Shown: one piece after another, positions 7,100-13,126 of the stretch
Layout of the letters: every line of letters starts with the position of its first letter
How positions within the stretch are numbered: position 1 is the stretch's first letter
From: Natronomonas sp.
GTDB lineage: Archaea; Halobacteriota; Halobacteria; Halobacteriales; Haloarculaceae
Length of the DNA: 13,283 nt
Direction: 5' to 3'
NCBI GenBank assembly: GCA_007135435.1
Contig: SLIW01000030.1
Coordinates: 1 to 13,283 of the forward strand
Made by a program: the position numbers and the translations under genes
The notes under the pieces: model-generated
Told to the model about the DNA's origin: nothing
Seen by the model: the letters and a program-made list of their open reading frames with translations, nothing else
Database searches by the model: none

Positions 7100-7390
7100 G
7101 ACGCGCCGGCCACACGTGTTGCCATGATCTACACCCGACCCACGTGGTGCATAAGGCGGCGAGGAGCTAGTGGACGCTCCTTCCGTCGGTCTCGCCGGGC
7201 AGGACTGGGCGGACTCGATCCTGCACACCCGGTAACCAGGGGCGGCTCGTCCGGTCGATGCCCGTCCGACGTCATTCTCGTCGGATCGGGTCGTGTGAGG
7301 GGTTCCCACTCTGAATGAGCACCAAGCAGGGATGCACGAGCCCGGCGACCAGATGGGACCGACTCGAGCCGCACGGTCCGCCACGGCGGT
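7100..7390. other. Convergent gap between kinase and universal stress protein genes
   Basis: 291 bp with no convincing gene. It holds a hairpin TCCGACG-(7 nt)-CGTCGGA (7265-7285) that could mark the 3' ends of the two converging transcripts, although it has no T-tract. A TATA-like GCATAAGG (7149-7156) precedes only a 21-codon frame from GTG 7170, which I do not call as a gene. No tRNA-like cloverleaf was seen. Confidence 0.5.
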
Positions 7391-7810
7391 CTAGACGACA
7401 AGCGTGGGCCGGCCGGCGGTGCGCACGACCCGATCGGTCGTGCTGCCGATCGTTGCGGGATCCGAGTGCGAGTGACCCTGGTAGCCCAGCACGATCATGT
7501 CGGCGTCGATGGCGTCGGCGTAGCGCACGATCTCCTCGTGCGGTCGACCCTCGGCGATTTTCCCGTCGAACTCCATGTCCAGGTCGGCGGCCCGCCTGGA
7601 AATGTCGTCGAGGAACTCCTGGCCCTGCGTCTCGACCTCCGCCTGCGGTTGGGCGTCGGTTCCCAGCGTCGGGTCGTCGTGACGATCCGTCGTCACGACG
7701 AAGATGCCGTGGAGTTCGGCGCCGAACTCTTCCGCTTGGTCGAGGGCCTGAACCACCGCACGGTTTGCGTTGGCGCTCCCGTCGGTCCCGACGAGTATCG
7801 TCTCGTACAT
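7391..7810 (-). CDS. UspA-type universal stress protein
   Basis: A 139-residue single-domain protein, the usual size for the family. The N-terminal strand and loop YETILVGTDGSANANRAVVQALDQA (residues 2-26) is the standard Usp opening, with Asp10 positioned to contact adenine. The ATP-binding motif G-x2-G-x9-G-S is intact: Gly109, Gly112, Gly122, Ser123, in GYQGHSHSDPATIGSTTDRVV. The protein ends RPTLVV, the typical final strand. It therefore probably binds ATP and forms a dimer in the cytoplasm. Members are made under stress or starvation and modulate other proteins; the specific role is unknown. The loop after Gly112 is His/Ser/Asp-rich instead of the common R-T-G form, which is a minor oddity. 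The start is supported by a good Shine-Dalgarno sequence. It converges on the histidine kinase gene and lies downstream of the PAC2 gene on the same strand, 126 bp away. Confidence 0.93.
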   Translation of the reverse strand: MYETILVGTDGSANANRAVVQALDQAEEFGAELHGIFVVTTDRHDDPTLGTDAQPQAEVETQGQEFLDDISRRAADLDMEFDGKIAEGRPHEEIVRYADAIDADMIVLGYQGHSHSDPATIGSTTDRVVRTAGRPTLVV

Positions 7811-7812
7811 GA

Positions 7813-7820
7813 ATCACCTT
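7813..7820 (-). promoter_or_regulatory. Shine-Dalgarno sequence of the universal stress protein gene
   Basis: On the minus strand AAGGTGAT ends two nucleotides before ATG 7810 and matches the anti-Shine-Dalgarno core GGAGGTGAT. Most other starts in this window lack such a site, so this gene is probably translated from a leadered mRNA. Confidence 0.5.
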
Positions 7821-7881
7821 GGTCGGGGAAACCCAAGAAGCCGCATCGTCGTTACCAGCGGATGAGAACATCGCTTTCCAG

Positions 7882-7904
7882 CGGGTGAGGAGTTCCGTCA
7901 CCCG
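7882..7904 (-). terminator. 7-bp hairpin between the PAC2 and Usp genes
   Basis: CGGGTGA (7882-7888) and TCACCCG (7898-7904) are exact reverse complements with a 9-nt loop. It lies about 33 bp after the PAC2 gene stop and about 72 bp before the Usp start on the same strand. It could end the PAC2 transcript or be an operator for the Usp gene. No T-tract follows it. Confidence 0.35.
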
Positions 7905-7936
7905 TGATCGCGGACGACGCTCGGCCGGACCGTCGG

Positions 7937-8692
7937 CTACTGGAACATGCCCGCCGTCTGCCGTGGTTCGGTATCGTCCTGCTGATACTGCTGGAGCAGT
8001 TCGGCGATCTGCTGTTTCTGCCGCTGGATCTCCTCGGCCTGCTCGAGCAGTTCCTCGGTGTCGATGTCGAACTCCACGAGCGGTTCGAGGGCCTCTTCGA
8101 TGACGTCGCGGGCCGCGCTGGGATCCGGGATGTACGGGTTCGACCGGACGATGAGCACGGCGGCCGGAATGTCGGCGTGGTAACAGTCGTTCACCAGCGC
8201 GCCGGTCACGCCGCCGATCGTCCCCGTCCCCTCCGCGAGGGTGATCCCGGCCCCGGTGATCGCCTCCTCCAGTTCGTCCGTCGTCGCCACGCCGCTCACC
8301 TCACCGAGCTGTTCTTCAGATTCGGCTGGCGCGCCCGCCAGGAAGACGGCACGATCGAACTCGTCGGCCAGGTCCTGCAGCACACACTGGCTCAGCGACT
8401 CGACCGCTGACGGCGGAATCGGGACGTCGCTCTGGAGGGTCATCACGGCCGGATCCTCGCCGGCGTAGACCCGTACCGTGTCCCGGACCCGACCGTCGTT
8501 GAACGACGTGACGGGTGGGAAGTCCTCGGAAACGATGCTCCCGTGCAGTTCGAGCCCGAGCTGTTTCGTGATCTGATCGACCGCGATGGACGCCACGAGC
8601 CCCAATCCGGGGAGTCCCTCGATGAGCGTCGGCGATTCGGCCGCGATCTCCGTCTGCATGTGGAAGCGGACCGATGGATCGTCGTTGGACAT
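7937..8692 (-). CDS. PAC2-family proteasome assembly chaperone-like protein
   Basis: A 251-residue soluble protein of the archaeal PAC2 family (COG2047-like). The family hallmark SPTLIEGLPGLGLVASIAVDQI lies at residues 20-41. It is followed by GLELHGSIVSEDFPPV (46-61) and a central Rossmann-like region with AVFLAGAPA (115-123), GTIGGVTGALVNDC (157-170) and AAVLIVRSNPYIPDPSAARDVIEEAL (177-202). A coiled-coil tail (~213-237, EELLEQAEEIQRQKQQIAELL) ends in GMFQ. Archaeal relatives bind the 20S proteasome through a C-terminal hydrophobic-Tyr-X motif; here Met-Phe-Gln has Phe in the Tyr position, so binding is plausible but not shown. The open frame extends upstream to 9217, but that part is an antisense shadow. 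ATG 8692 is chosen because a TATA-like box lies about 34 bp upstream; ATG 8719 would sit only a few bases from that box. Confidence 0.87.
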   Translation of the reverse strand: MSNDDPSVRFHMQTEIAAESPTLIEGLPGLGLVASIAVDQITKQLGLELHGSIVSEDFPPVTSFNDGRVRDTVRVYAGEDPAVMTLQSDVPIPPSAVESLSQCVLQDLADEFDRAVFLAGAPAESEEQLGEVSGVATTDELEEAITGAGITLAEGTGTIGGVTGALVNDCYHADIPAAVLIVRSNPYIPDPSAARDVIEEALEPLVEFDIDTEELLEQAEEIQRQKQQIAELLQQYQQDDTEPRQTAGMFQ

Positions 8693-8720
8693 TGTCCCTG
8701 TCGGTATGTCGTCCGCCATG

Positions 8721-8730
8721 GAGTTAAGAG
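8721..8730 (-). promoter_or_regulatory. TATA-like box of the PAC2 gene
   Basis: On the minus strand this reads CTCTTAACTC, centred about 34 bp before ATG 8692. The transcript would begin within a few bases of that ATG, which argues for 8692 over the in-frame ATG at 8719 as the start. Confidence 0.45.
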
Positions 8731-8882
8731 GGCCAGGTGAGTTCCACGTGGTGAGAACTATCCGCGAGGCTGGCCCCCTGCGACGCGGGTTTGGGAGCGA
8801 CCTGTCGTATCCTTGCGGCGTATCCTGAAAGAACTCCCCGTCGTTACCCCTGAAGATACCGCTCGGCGATCTCTGTGTTCGC

Positions 8883-9185
8883 GTGGACAACGAGGTCTCC
8901 GCAGGACCGTCCGGCGACGATGGCCTCGACCTCGCGATGGCCATCGAAGCCGTGCAGGAGCGAACGGGAGCCGAGATCTTCGACGCGGCATGGACGGGCG
9001 ACGTCTCTCGCATCGCGGGGAAGAGGTCCCCGGCTTTCGTCGAACGCATCGACGCCCCCACAACCGACCTACCGGAGTTCGAACCGCGATCGCAGCGCCG
9101 GTGGCGGAACCGGAGTACCCCCGGTCGCCTCACGGACGTCGTCCTCGGCCGGACGTCACCCGTCGTGCCAATTCTTACCACGTGA
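8883..9185 (+). CDS. Hypothetical acidic protein, uncertain
   Basis: A 100-residue frame starting at GTG 8883, with no recognised family. The first ~62 residues look coding: third positions are mostly G/C and the sequence is protein-like (DLAMAIEAVQERTGAEIFDAAWTGDVSRIAGKRSPAFVERI, quoted here in two pieces: residues 17-35 and 36-57). The remaining third is more Arg-rich. There is no ATG start and only a poor TATA match upstream. The frame remains open back to 8829, so it could be the end of a decayed larger gene. The opposite strand is also open here as an extension of the PAC2 frame, but that translation is Arg/Ser/Pro-rich and looks like a shadow. If this is not a gene, the stretch 8693-9230 is a 538-bp divergent gap. 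Confidence 0.4.
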   Translation: MDNEVSAGPSGDDGLDLAMAIEAVQERTGAEIFDAAWTGDVSRIAGKRSPAFVERIDAPTTDLPEFEPRSQRRWRNRSTPGRLTDVVLGRTSPVVPILTT

Positions 9186-9221
9186 GAACCTCCACATGCT
9201 CCAAGCGAGTGGCCCACGAAT

Positions 9222-9225
9222 GGAG
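9222..9225 (+). promoter_or_regulatory. Shine-Dalgarno-like GGAG deciding the phosphoribosyltransferase start
   Basis: GGAG ends 5 nt before ATG 9231 and 8 nt before ATG 9234, favouring these over GTG 9228. A weak TATA-like ATTCTTACC lies at 9171-9179. Confidence 0.4.
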
Positions 9226-9230
9226 CGGTG

Positions 9231-9875
9231 ATGATGGACTACCAGCGGTTCGAAGACCGACGCGACGCTGGCGAGCGGCTCGGTGAGACGCTCCGCGAGC
9301 GTGGGATCGACGCGGACATCGTCCTCACGATCCCGCGGGGCAGCCTCCCGCTCGGGCGGGCGGTCGCGGACGCCCTCGACGTCCCGCTGGACATCGTCGT
9401 CGCCTCGAAGATCGGCGCCCCGGACAACCCGGAATACGCCCTCGGTGCCGTCGCGAGCGACGGCAGCGTCTGGCGTAACGAGGAGGCCTTCCGGATCACG
9501 GGCGCCGACGAGGCGTACTTCGAACGCGAACGCGAGCGGGAAGCGGAGAACGCCCGCGAGAAGGCCGACACGTACCGCGACGGGGGACCGGCCCCGGATC
9601 TGACCGGGAAGACCGTAGTCGTCGTCGACGACGGCGTGGCGACGGGCTCGACCGCGAGGGCGTGTCTCGGGCAGCTCGGCAAGGCCGATGCCGAACGGAT
9701 CGTGCTGGCGATACCGGTCGGCCCACCCGAGACCGTCTCGGAACTTCGGTCCCTGTCCGACGAGGTGGTCGTCCTCGAGACACCGGGCGGGTTCCGGGGC
9801 GTCGGCCAGTTCTACGAGCGGTTCGACCAGGTCTCCGACGAGGAGGCGATGACGTACCTGGAGCTGGCGTCATGA
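9231..9875 (+). CDS. Predicted phosphoribosyltransferase (COG1926-like)
   Basis: A 214-residue protein of the type I phosphoribosyltransferase fold. The PRPP-binding signature is clear: a run of hydrophobic residues followed by DDGVATGSTARA (about residues 132-143). Upstream motifs fit the COG1926 group: TIPRGSLPLGRAVADAL (33-49), DIVVASKIGAPDNPEYALGA (54-73), and a helical charged insertion AYFEREREREAENAREKADT (95-114). It ends with ETPGGFRGVGQFYERFDQVSDEEA. Members are annotated as predicted phosphoribosyltransferases with unknown acceptor. The reaction would use PRPP and release pyrophosphate, probably on a base or related compound, in the cytoplasm. Start codons GTG 9228, ATG 9231 and ATG 9234 are in the same frame and consecutive; 9231 or 9234 is favoured by the GGAG upstream. 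The CBS-domain gene begins 73 bp downstream on the same strand, so the two may share a transcript. Confidence 0.85.
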   Translation: MMDYQRFEDRRDAGERLGETLRERGIDADIVLTIPRGSLPLGRAVADALDVPLDIVVASKIGAPDNPEYALGAVASDGSVWRNEEAFRITGADEAYFEREREREAENAREKADTYRDGGPAPDLTGKTVVVVDDGVATGSTARACLGQLGKADAERIVLAIPVGPPETVSELRSLSDEVVVLETPGGFRGVGQFYERFDQVSDEEAMTYLELAS

Positions 9876-9948
9876 CGGGTGTCCCCTGGACGCCACCGTC
9901 GGTGCCGGAACCGGAGGACAATCGACCGAACGGAAAACTCGCACACCC

Positions 9949-11172
9949 ATGGACGTAGCCGACGTCATCACTGAGGAGTACGTGGAGTTAAGCCCCGAGA
10001 CGCGCGTCTCGAAGCTGGTCGGGGCGTTCGACGATCCGGCGATCAAAGGCATCGTCGTCCACGGCGACGAGTTCGAGGGCGTCGTCACGAGGAGACAGCT
10101 CGCCAGTTCCCACCACCAGCCCAACGAGAAGGTGGGCTCGCTGGTCTGGCACGTCCCCCGGCTCGCGCCCGACGAGGACGTCCGCGAGGTGGCACGACTG
10201 ATGATCGACAGCGGTTCCCAGCTGCCCCCCGTCTTCGAGGGCCAGGAGATGACGGGCGTCGTGACCGTCGACGGGATCCTCGAGGAGGTGCAGCCGTTCC
10301 TCGACGCCGCCACGGTACGTGAGGCCGCCTCTCGCGACCTCGTCACGCTCGACCCGACGTCGTCGGTCGGTGACGCGCTCCACGTCTTCCGGGACCGGCA
10401 CATCACCCACCTCCCGGTCGTCGAAGACGACACGGCGGTCGGAATCCTCAGCCTCTACGACGTCACCGGGCTCACCGTTCGAGCCGAGCAACAGAGCCAG
10501 GGCGGTGACGCTGGCGGGACCGATCCCTTCGGTGGGGAGATCTCCTCCAGCACGGCCCGGGCCCGACGCGGCGGCTTCGGCGCCCGCGAGGGGGACATCG
10601 CCAGGGTACTCGACCTCCCGGTGCGGGACCTCATGGCCTCACCCGTGCGCACGATCACCCCCGGAGAGACGCTCCAGGCTGCTGTCGAGGCGATGTTCCA
10701 GGTCGACGGCTCCGCGCTCGTGGTCACGGGGAACGGGAGCCCCCACGGCATCGTCACGAAGACCGACGTGTTGGAGTCACTCACCTGGGAGGCCGGCGGC
10801 AACCGAGGGGTGCAGGTCTACGGGACCGACCTGATCGACGACCTGAGCTACGATCGGATCGTGGCGATAGTCGAGAAGCTCGACGACAGGGACCACGGCA
10901 TGAACGTCCTGGACGCCAAGGTGCACTTCCACGAGCACGACGAGAAACTCCGCGGGACCCCACTGCTGCTCGCTCGCGTCCGTCTCCACACCGACCGCGG
11001 GCTGTACATCGCTTCCGGGGAGGGGTATGGCGCGAGCCACGCGCTCAATGAAGCACGGGACGTCCTCGAACGACGGATCCGCGACGAGAAGACCTACGGA
11101 CGGAGCAAGAAACCCCCGAGCAGGGAATTCTGGGAGAAGCGCTTCGGCTGGCTGCTCGAGGGCGGGGAGTGA
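9949..11172 (+). CDS. Four-CBS-domain protein fused to a ribosome hibernation factor (HPF/S30AE)-like domain
   Basis: A 407-residue soluble protein. Four CBS repeats occupy about residues 1-58, 60-116, 120-178 and 223-280. Typical CBS cores are visible: GVVTRRQL (44-51), GVVTVDGIL (103-111), THLPVVEDDTAVGILSLYDV (153-172) and ALVVTGNGSPHGIVTKTDVL (256-275). A Gly/Ser-rich linker (~181-215) separates repeats three and four. Residues ~295-390 resemble the S30AE/HPF fold: YDRIVAIVEKL, VLDAKVHFHEHDEKLRGTP, a third strand LLLARVRLHTDRGLYIASGE, and a final helix SHALNEARDVLERRIRDEKT. CBS pairs bind adenine nucleotides in many families, and HPF domains bind the 30S decoding region during dormancy. 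A protein that silences ribosomes according to energy charge is therefore a reasonable inference. The upstream phosphoribosyltransferase and the 65-residue gene 16 bp downstream suggest an operon. The C-terminal tail (KKPPSREFWEKRFGWLLEGGE) is basic-aromatic and unassigned. Confidence 0.85.
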   Translation: MDVADVITEEYVELSPETRVSKLVGAFDDPAIKGIVVHGDEFEGVVTRRQLASSHHQPNEKVGSLVWHVPRLAPDEDVREVARLMIDSGSQLPPVFEGQEMTGVVTVDGILEEVQPFLDAATVREAASRDLVTLDPTSSVGDALHVFRDRHITHLPVVEDDTAVGILSLYDVTGLTVRAEQQSQGGDAGGTDPFGGEISSSTARARRGGFGAREGDIARVLDLPVRDLMASPVRTITPGETLQAAVEAMFQVDGSALVVTGNGSPHGIVTKTDVLESLTWEAGGNRGVQVYGTDLIDDLSYDRIVAIVEKLDDRDHGMNVLDAKVHFHEHDEKLRGTPLLLARVRLHTDRGLYIASGEGYGASHALNEARDVLERRIRDEKTYGRSKKPPSREFWEKRFGWLLEGGE

Positions 11173-11188
11173 CCGTGAAGTGATCCGG

Positions 11189-11386
11189 ATGGGTTCCGCA
11201 CCGACGGAATCGGACGAGGGAGAGCTACCCGACTGGCAAGAGGTGTTCATCGCGAACGTCACCCGCGACGAGGACGGCGAGACGATGTGTACGATCTCAC
11301 CGTTCCCGAAGAGCGAGCGGACACTCCTGTTGGAGTTGGTGGCAGCGTACGACGGGGCGTTCGTCCCGCTTGAGGAGATGCGCTGA
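11189..11386 (+). CDS. Small acidic hypothetical protein (65 residues)
   Basis: The frame is open far upstream inside the CBS gene, but the protein-like part begins at ATG 11189; GTG 11180 is an alternative. It reads as a compact alpha/beta domain: DWQEVFIANVTRDEDGETMC, then TISPFPKSERTLLLELVAAY and FVPLEEMR. There is no signal peptide, membrane segment or metal motif. One Cys (in TMCTISP) is present. I do not recognise a named family, though it resembles short conserved haloarchaeal proteins of unknown function. It begins 16 bp after the CBS-hibernation-domain gene, with the purine-rich GGGGAG of that gene's last codons upstream, so translation coupled to that gene is likely. A partner or regulator role for the CBS protein is possible but unsupported. 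Confidence 0.65.
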   Translation: MGSAPTESDEGELPDWQEVFIANVTRDEDGETMCTISPFPKSERTLLLELVAAYDGAFVPLEEMR

Positions 11387-11449
11387 GACGAGTACACGTC
11401 CGCCTCAGCGGCGCCGACCCGGTCCCCTCGGAACGAGGGCCGCCAGTGG

Positions 11450-11456
11450 TATTATT
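11450..11456 (+). promoter_or_regulatory. TATA box of the BtrH-like gene
   Basis: TATTATT is the only AT-rich run in the 93-bp gap and is centred 27 bp before ATG 11480, the spacing of a leaderless haloarchaeal transcript. The BtrH-like gene thus probably has its own promoter and is not simply part of the upstream operon. Confidence 0.6.
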
Positions 11457-11479
11457 GCGGCGCCGAACGTACCCCTCGC

Positions 11480-12499
11480 ATGGAACTCGTCGAGGGATAC
11501 GACCACCAGTCCGGCGTCCACTGCGGGGCGACGGCACTCCGGAACGTCGCCCGCTACTACGGCTGGAACTACAGCGAGGCCGCCTGTTTCGGCATCGGCG
11601 GCGGCCCGGCGTTCGTCCTCTACGAGCACCCGACGGAGCCGTGGGTCACCTTCCGGGCCAGCCCCACCTGGCTGGAGCGGGCGTTCCTCGAGCGGCTCGG
11701 GGTCCCGCACTCGTTCCGGAGGGGTGACGACCTCGAGTCGGCCTGGGAGAACACGACGGCGCGGATCGACGACGACGATCCCGTGATCCTGTACCTCGAC
11801 CCGTCACCATTGCCGTACCTCCCGGAGGAGCCGGACCACCTGCAGCCGCACGTCGTCGTGTTGATCGGGTACGACGACGAGACGGTACAGCTCTCCGACG
11901 GTGCGATGGAGAACCGAAAGGAGATCTCGCGCGCGACGCTCGAGGAGGCCTGGACCAGCGATGGGATCGTGCCGCTCGACACCGAGTACCTCGTCGTGAC
12001 CCGGGCACGACGGACTGAAGACGGGACGGACGCGGCCGCCGCCGGCCTCCGACAGGCCGCGACGTACATGCTCGAACCGCTCCAGATCAAGCGAGACGCA
12101 CGCGGGCCGGGCGAGGAGGGGCTTCCCGCGCTGGAGTCGTTCGCGGACCACCTGGGGACGTGGCCTGACCTGCCCGAACCGACCCGTCCGGTGCGCGCCG
12201 CCCGTCGAAGCATCGACGAACACGGCGACGGATCGGCGTTCCGCGGCCTCTACGCCGAATCGATCGAGGAACTGGGACAGCGGACCGAGCTGGCGCCCGA
12301 CCTCGCCGACCGGATGGCCGGCGTCGCCCGGGAGTGGCGAACCGTCCACGAACGCCTGGGAGACATCCTGGAAGAAGACGGGGCGAATTCGGGACGCTTC
12401 CAGGAGGTCGCGAGCCGCCTGGGCGAGATCGCCGACCGGGAGGAGGCGATCTTCGAGGCGCTGGCCGACGAACTGGGGCATGTGGAAGACCGCGAGTGA
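11480..12499 (+). CDS. BtrH N-terminal domain / DUF4872 protein, cysteine-peptidase-like fold
   Basis: A 339-residue acidic cytoplasmic protein without signal peptide. Residues ~8-135 match the BtrH N-terminal domain: GVHCGATALRNVARYYGWNY (12-31), SEAACFGIGGGPAFVLYE (32-49), then RASPTWLERAFLERLGVP (59-76). Residues ~120-175 carry QPHVVVLIGYDDETVQLSDG (122-141). Cys15, His124 and Asp140 are positioned like the catalytic triad of papain/C39-type enzymes. The C-terminal part (~185-335) is helical and corresponds to DUF4872. In butirosin biosynthesis BtrH is an acyltransferase that moves an aminoacyl side chain from a carrier protein to an aminoglycoside. No carrier protein or biosynthetic cluster is visible here, so the substrate is unknown; an amide-forming or amide-cleaving role is likely. 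The start is well supported by the TATA spacing. It follows the hibernation-factor gene group but has its own promoter. Confidence 0.82.
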   Translation: MELVEGYDHQSGVHCGATALRNVARYYGWNYSEAACFGIGGGPAFVLYEHPTEPWVTFRASPTWLERAFLERLGVPHSFRRGDDLESAWENTTARIDDDDPVILYLDPSPLPYLPEEPDHLQPHVVVLIGYDDETVQLSDGAMENRKEISRATLEEAWTSDGIVPLDTEYLVVTRARRTEDGTDAAAAGLRQAATYMLEPLQIKRDARGPGEEGLPALESFADHLGTWPDLPEPTRPVRAARRSIDEHGDGSAFRGLYAESIEELGQRTELAPDLADRMAGVAREWRTVHERLGDILEEDGANSGRFQEVASRLGEIADREEAIFEALADELGHVEDRE

Positions 12500-12766
12500 A
12501 ACACGACCGTCGACGAGCCGTTCCGGAGGCCCTCCCTGATCCTCTCACTGCGGAGAGCTGTCGGGCCGCCGGACGCGTCCGAGAGATCATCGTGGGCGGC
12601 ATCCAACTGGTCGTCAGGCCTGTCGGAGCCGGAATGCATCCCTCGAGCGCCATCGGCGCGATGATTCGTCCGTCGGCACGACAGATCGATCCCCGGCCGT
12701 CTCTCCGTTCTCGGCCGCTGGGAAGCGAGATGGTTGCTTATGTCCCTGTCGTGCATTGGCCCGGGC
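12500..12766. other. Gap downstream of the BtrH-like gene
   Basis: 267 bp with no convincing gene. A short hairpin CTCTC-(6 nt)-GAGAG (12542-12557) follows the stop by about 43 bp. A perfect 12-bp palindrome, CGGACGCGTCCG, lies at 12570-12581. The 10-mer TGCATCCCTC at 12635-12644 recurs at 12805-12814. A TATA-like box lies at its right end. Confidence 0.5.
12733..12741 (+). promoter_or_regulatory. TATA-like box before a small ORF or RNA
   Basis: GTTGCTTAT is centred about 30 bp before ATG 12767, so a transcript starting at or near that ATG is plausible. It could serve the 51-residue frame or a non-coding RNA covering the repeats downstream. Confidence 0.35.
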
Positions 12767-12922
12767 ATGTCTAGTTTTGAATGCGGCGATCAGCCCGTCT
12801 CCGTTGCATCCCTCCGAACGATCGATCCCTCGCCCAGTGAGCGGGCACGTGGGCGTCCGAACTGTCGGGACGAGATTCGCGATGGTGCATCCGCCCGAGG
12901 GCTGCGGATGCAACGGCGATAG
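12767..12922 (+). CDS. Possible 51-residue small protein, doubtful
   Basis: ATG 12767 opens a 51-codon frame (MSSFECGDQPVSVASLRTID at its start, then Arg-rich to the stop at 12920-12922). Its position one TATA spacing downstream of 12733-12741 is the only positive evidence. Third-position G/C is not clearly elevated, the composition is basic where haloarchaeal proteins are usually acidic, and the sequence holds strong inverted repeats that would be hard to maintain in a coding region. Two Cys (FECGD, PNCRD) could hint at a zinc-binding mini-protein but do not form CxxC pairs. A non-coding RNA or a regulatory leader is at least as likely. Confidence 0.25.
   Translation: MSSFECGDQPVSVASLRTIDPSPSERARGRPNCRDEIRDGASARGLRMQRR
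12801..12916 (+). repeat. Competing inverted repeats (alternative hairpins)
   Basis: CCGTTGCATCC (12801-12811) is the exact reverse complement of GGATGCAACGG (12906-12916). A second, local hairpin pairs TGCATCCGC (12886-12894) with GCGGATGCA (12904-12912) over a 9-nt loop. Both use the same right-hand segment (12906-12912), so the two structures exclude each other. The layout resembles an RNA switch or attenuator; no ligand domain is recognisable. Confidence 0.55.
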
Positions 12923-13126
12923 CTATGGGAGGGGATGGTCCGATCGAACCGGTCCCTCAGGGTTTCTCCCCAGGATCGGCTGAACGGTTCACCGCCCTTC
13001 GAAGGTTGGCCCACGGAATGGGTAGCACCGAGCTCACTCATCGTCCGGCGCTACCGACTGCATCACTATGGTGACACTGATCAGCGACAGCCGACTGCTA
13101 TCGCAACAGGTGGCAACAGGAGATCG
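12923..13126. other. Gap before the right-edge membrane protein gene
   Basis: 204 bp with no convincing gene. A 20-codon frame, ATG 13068 to TGA 13130, overlaps the next gene's ATG as ATGA, the arrangement of translational coupling, but is too short to call. AGGAG at 13118-13122 lies 4 nt before ATG 13127 and would serve the membrane protein. No clear TATA box was seen at leaderless spacing from 13127. Confidence 0.4.

Noticed and set aside
7170..7235. 21-codon frame after a TATA-like GCATAAGG in the convergent gap
   Set aside because: Too short, GTG start with poor spacing, and no recognisable product.
5060..7384. 774-codon minus-strand open frame opposite the histidine kinase
   Set aside because: It is an antisense shadow: the plus strand encodes every kinase motif in order, while this translation matches no domain. 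Long antisense frames are common in GC-rich haloarchaeal genes.
8693..9217. 175-codon upstream extension of the PAC2 frame
   Set aside because: The added sequence is Arg/Ser/Pro-rich without family similarity, and a TATA-like box just before 8719 places the start at 8692.
12250..12768. Minus-strand 172-codon frame overlapping the BtrH-like gene 3' end
   Set aside because: It is Arg/Ser-rich and most of it lies opposite a well-supported coding region; no promoter or family match.
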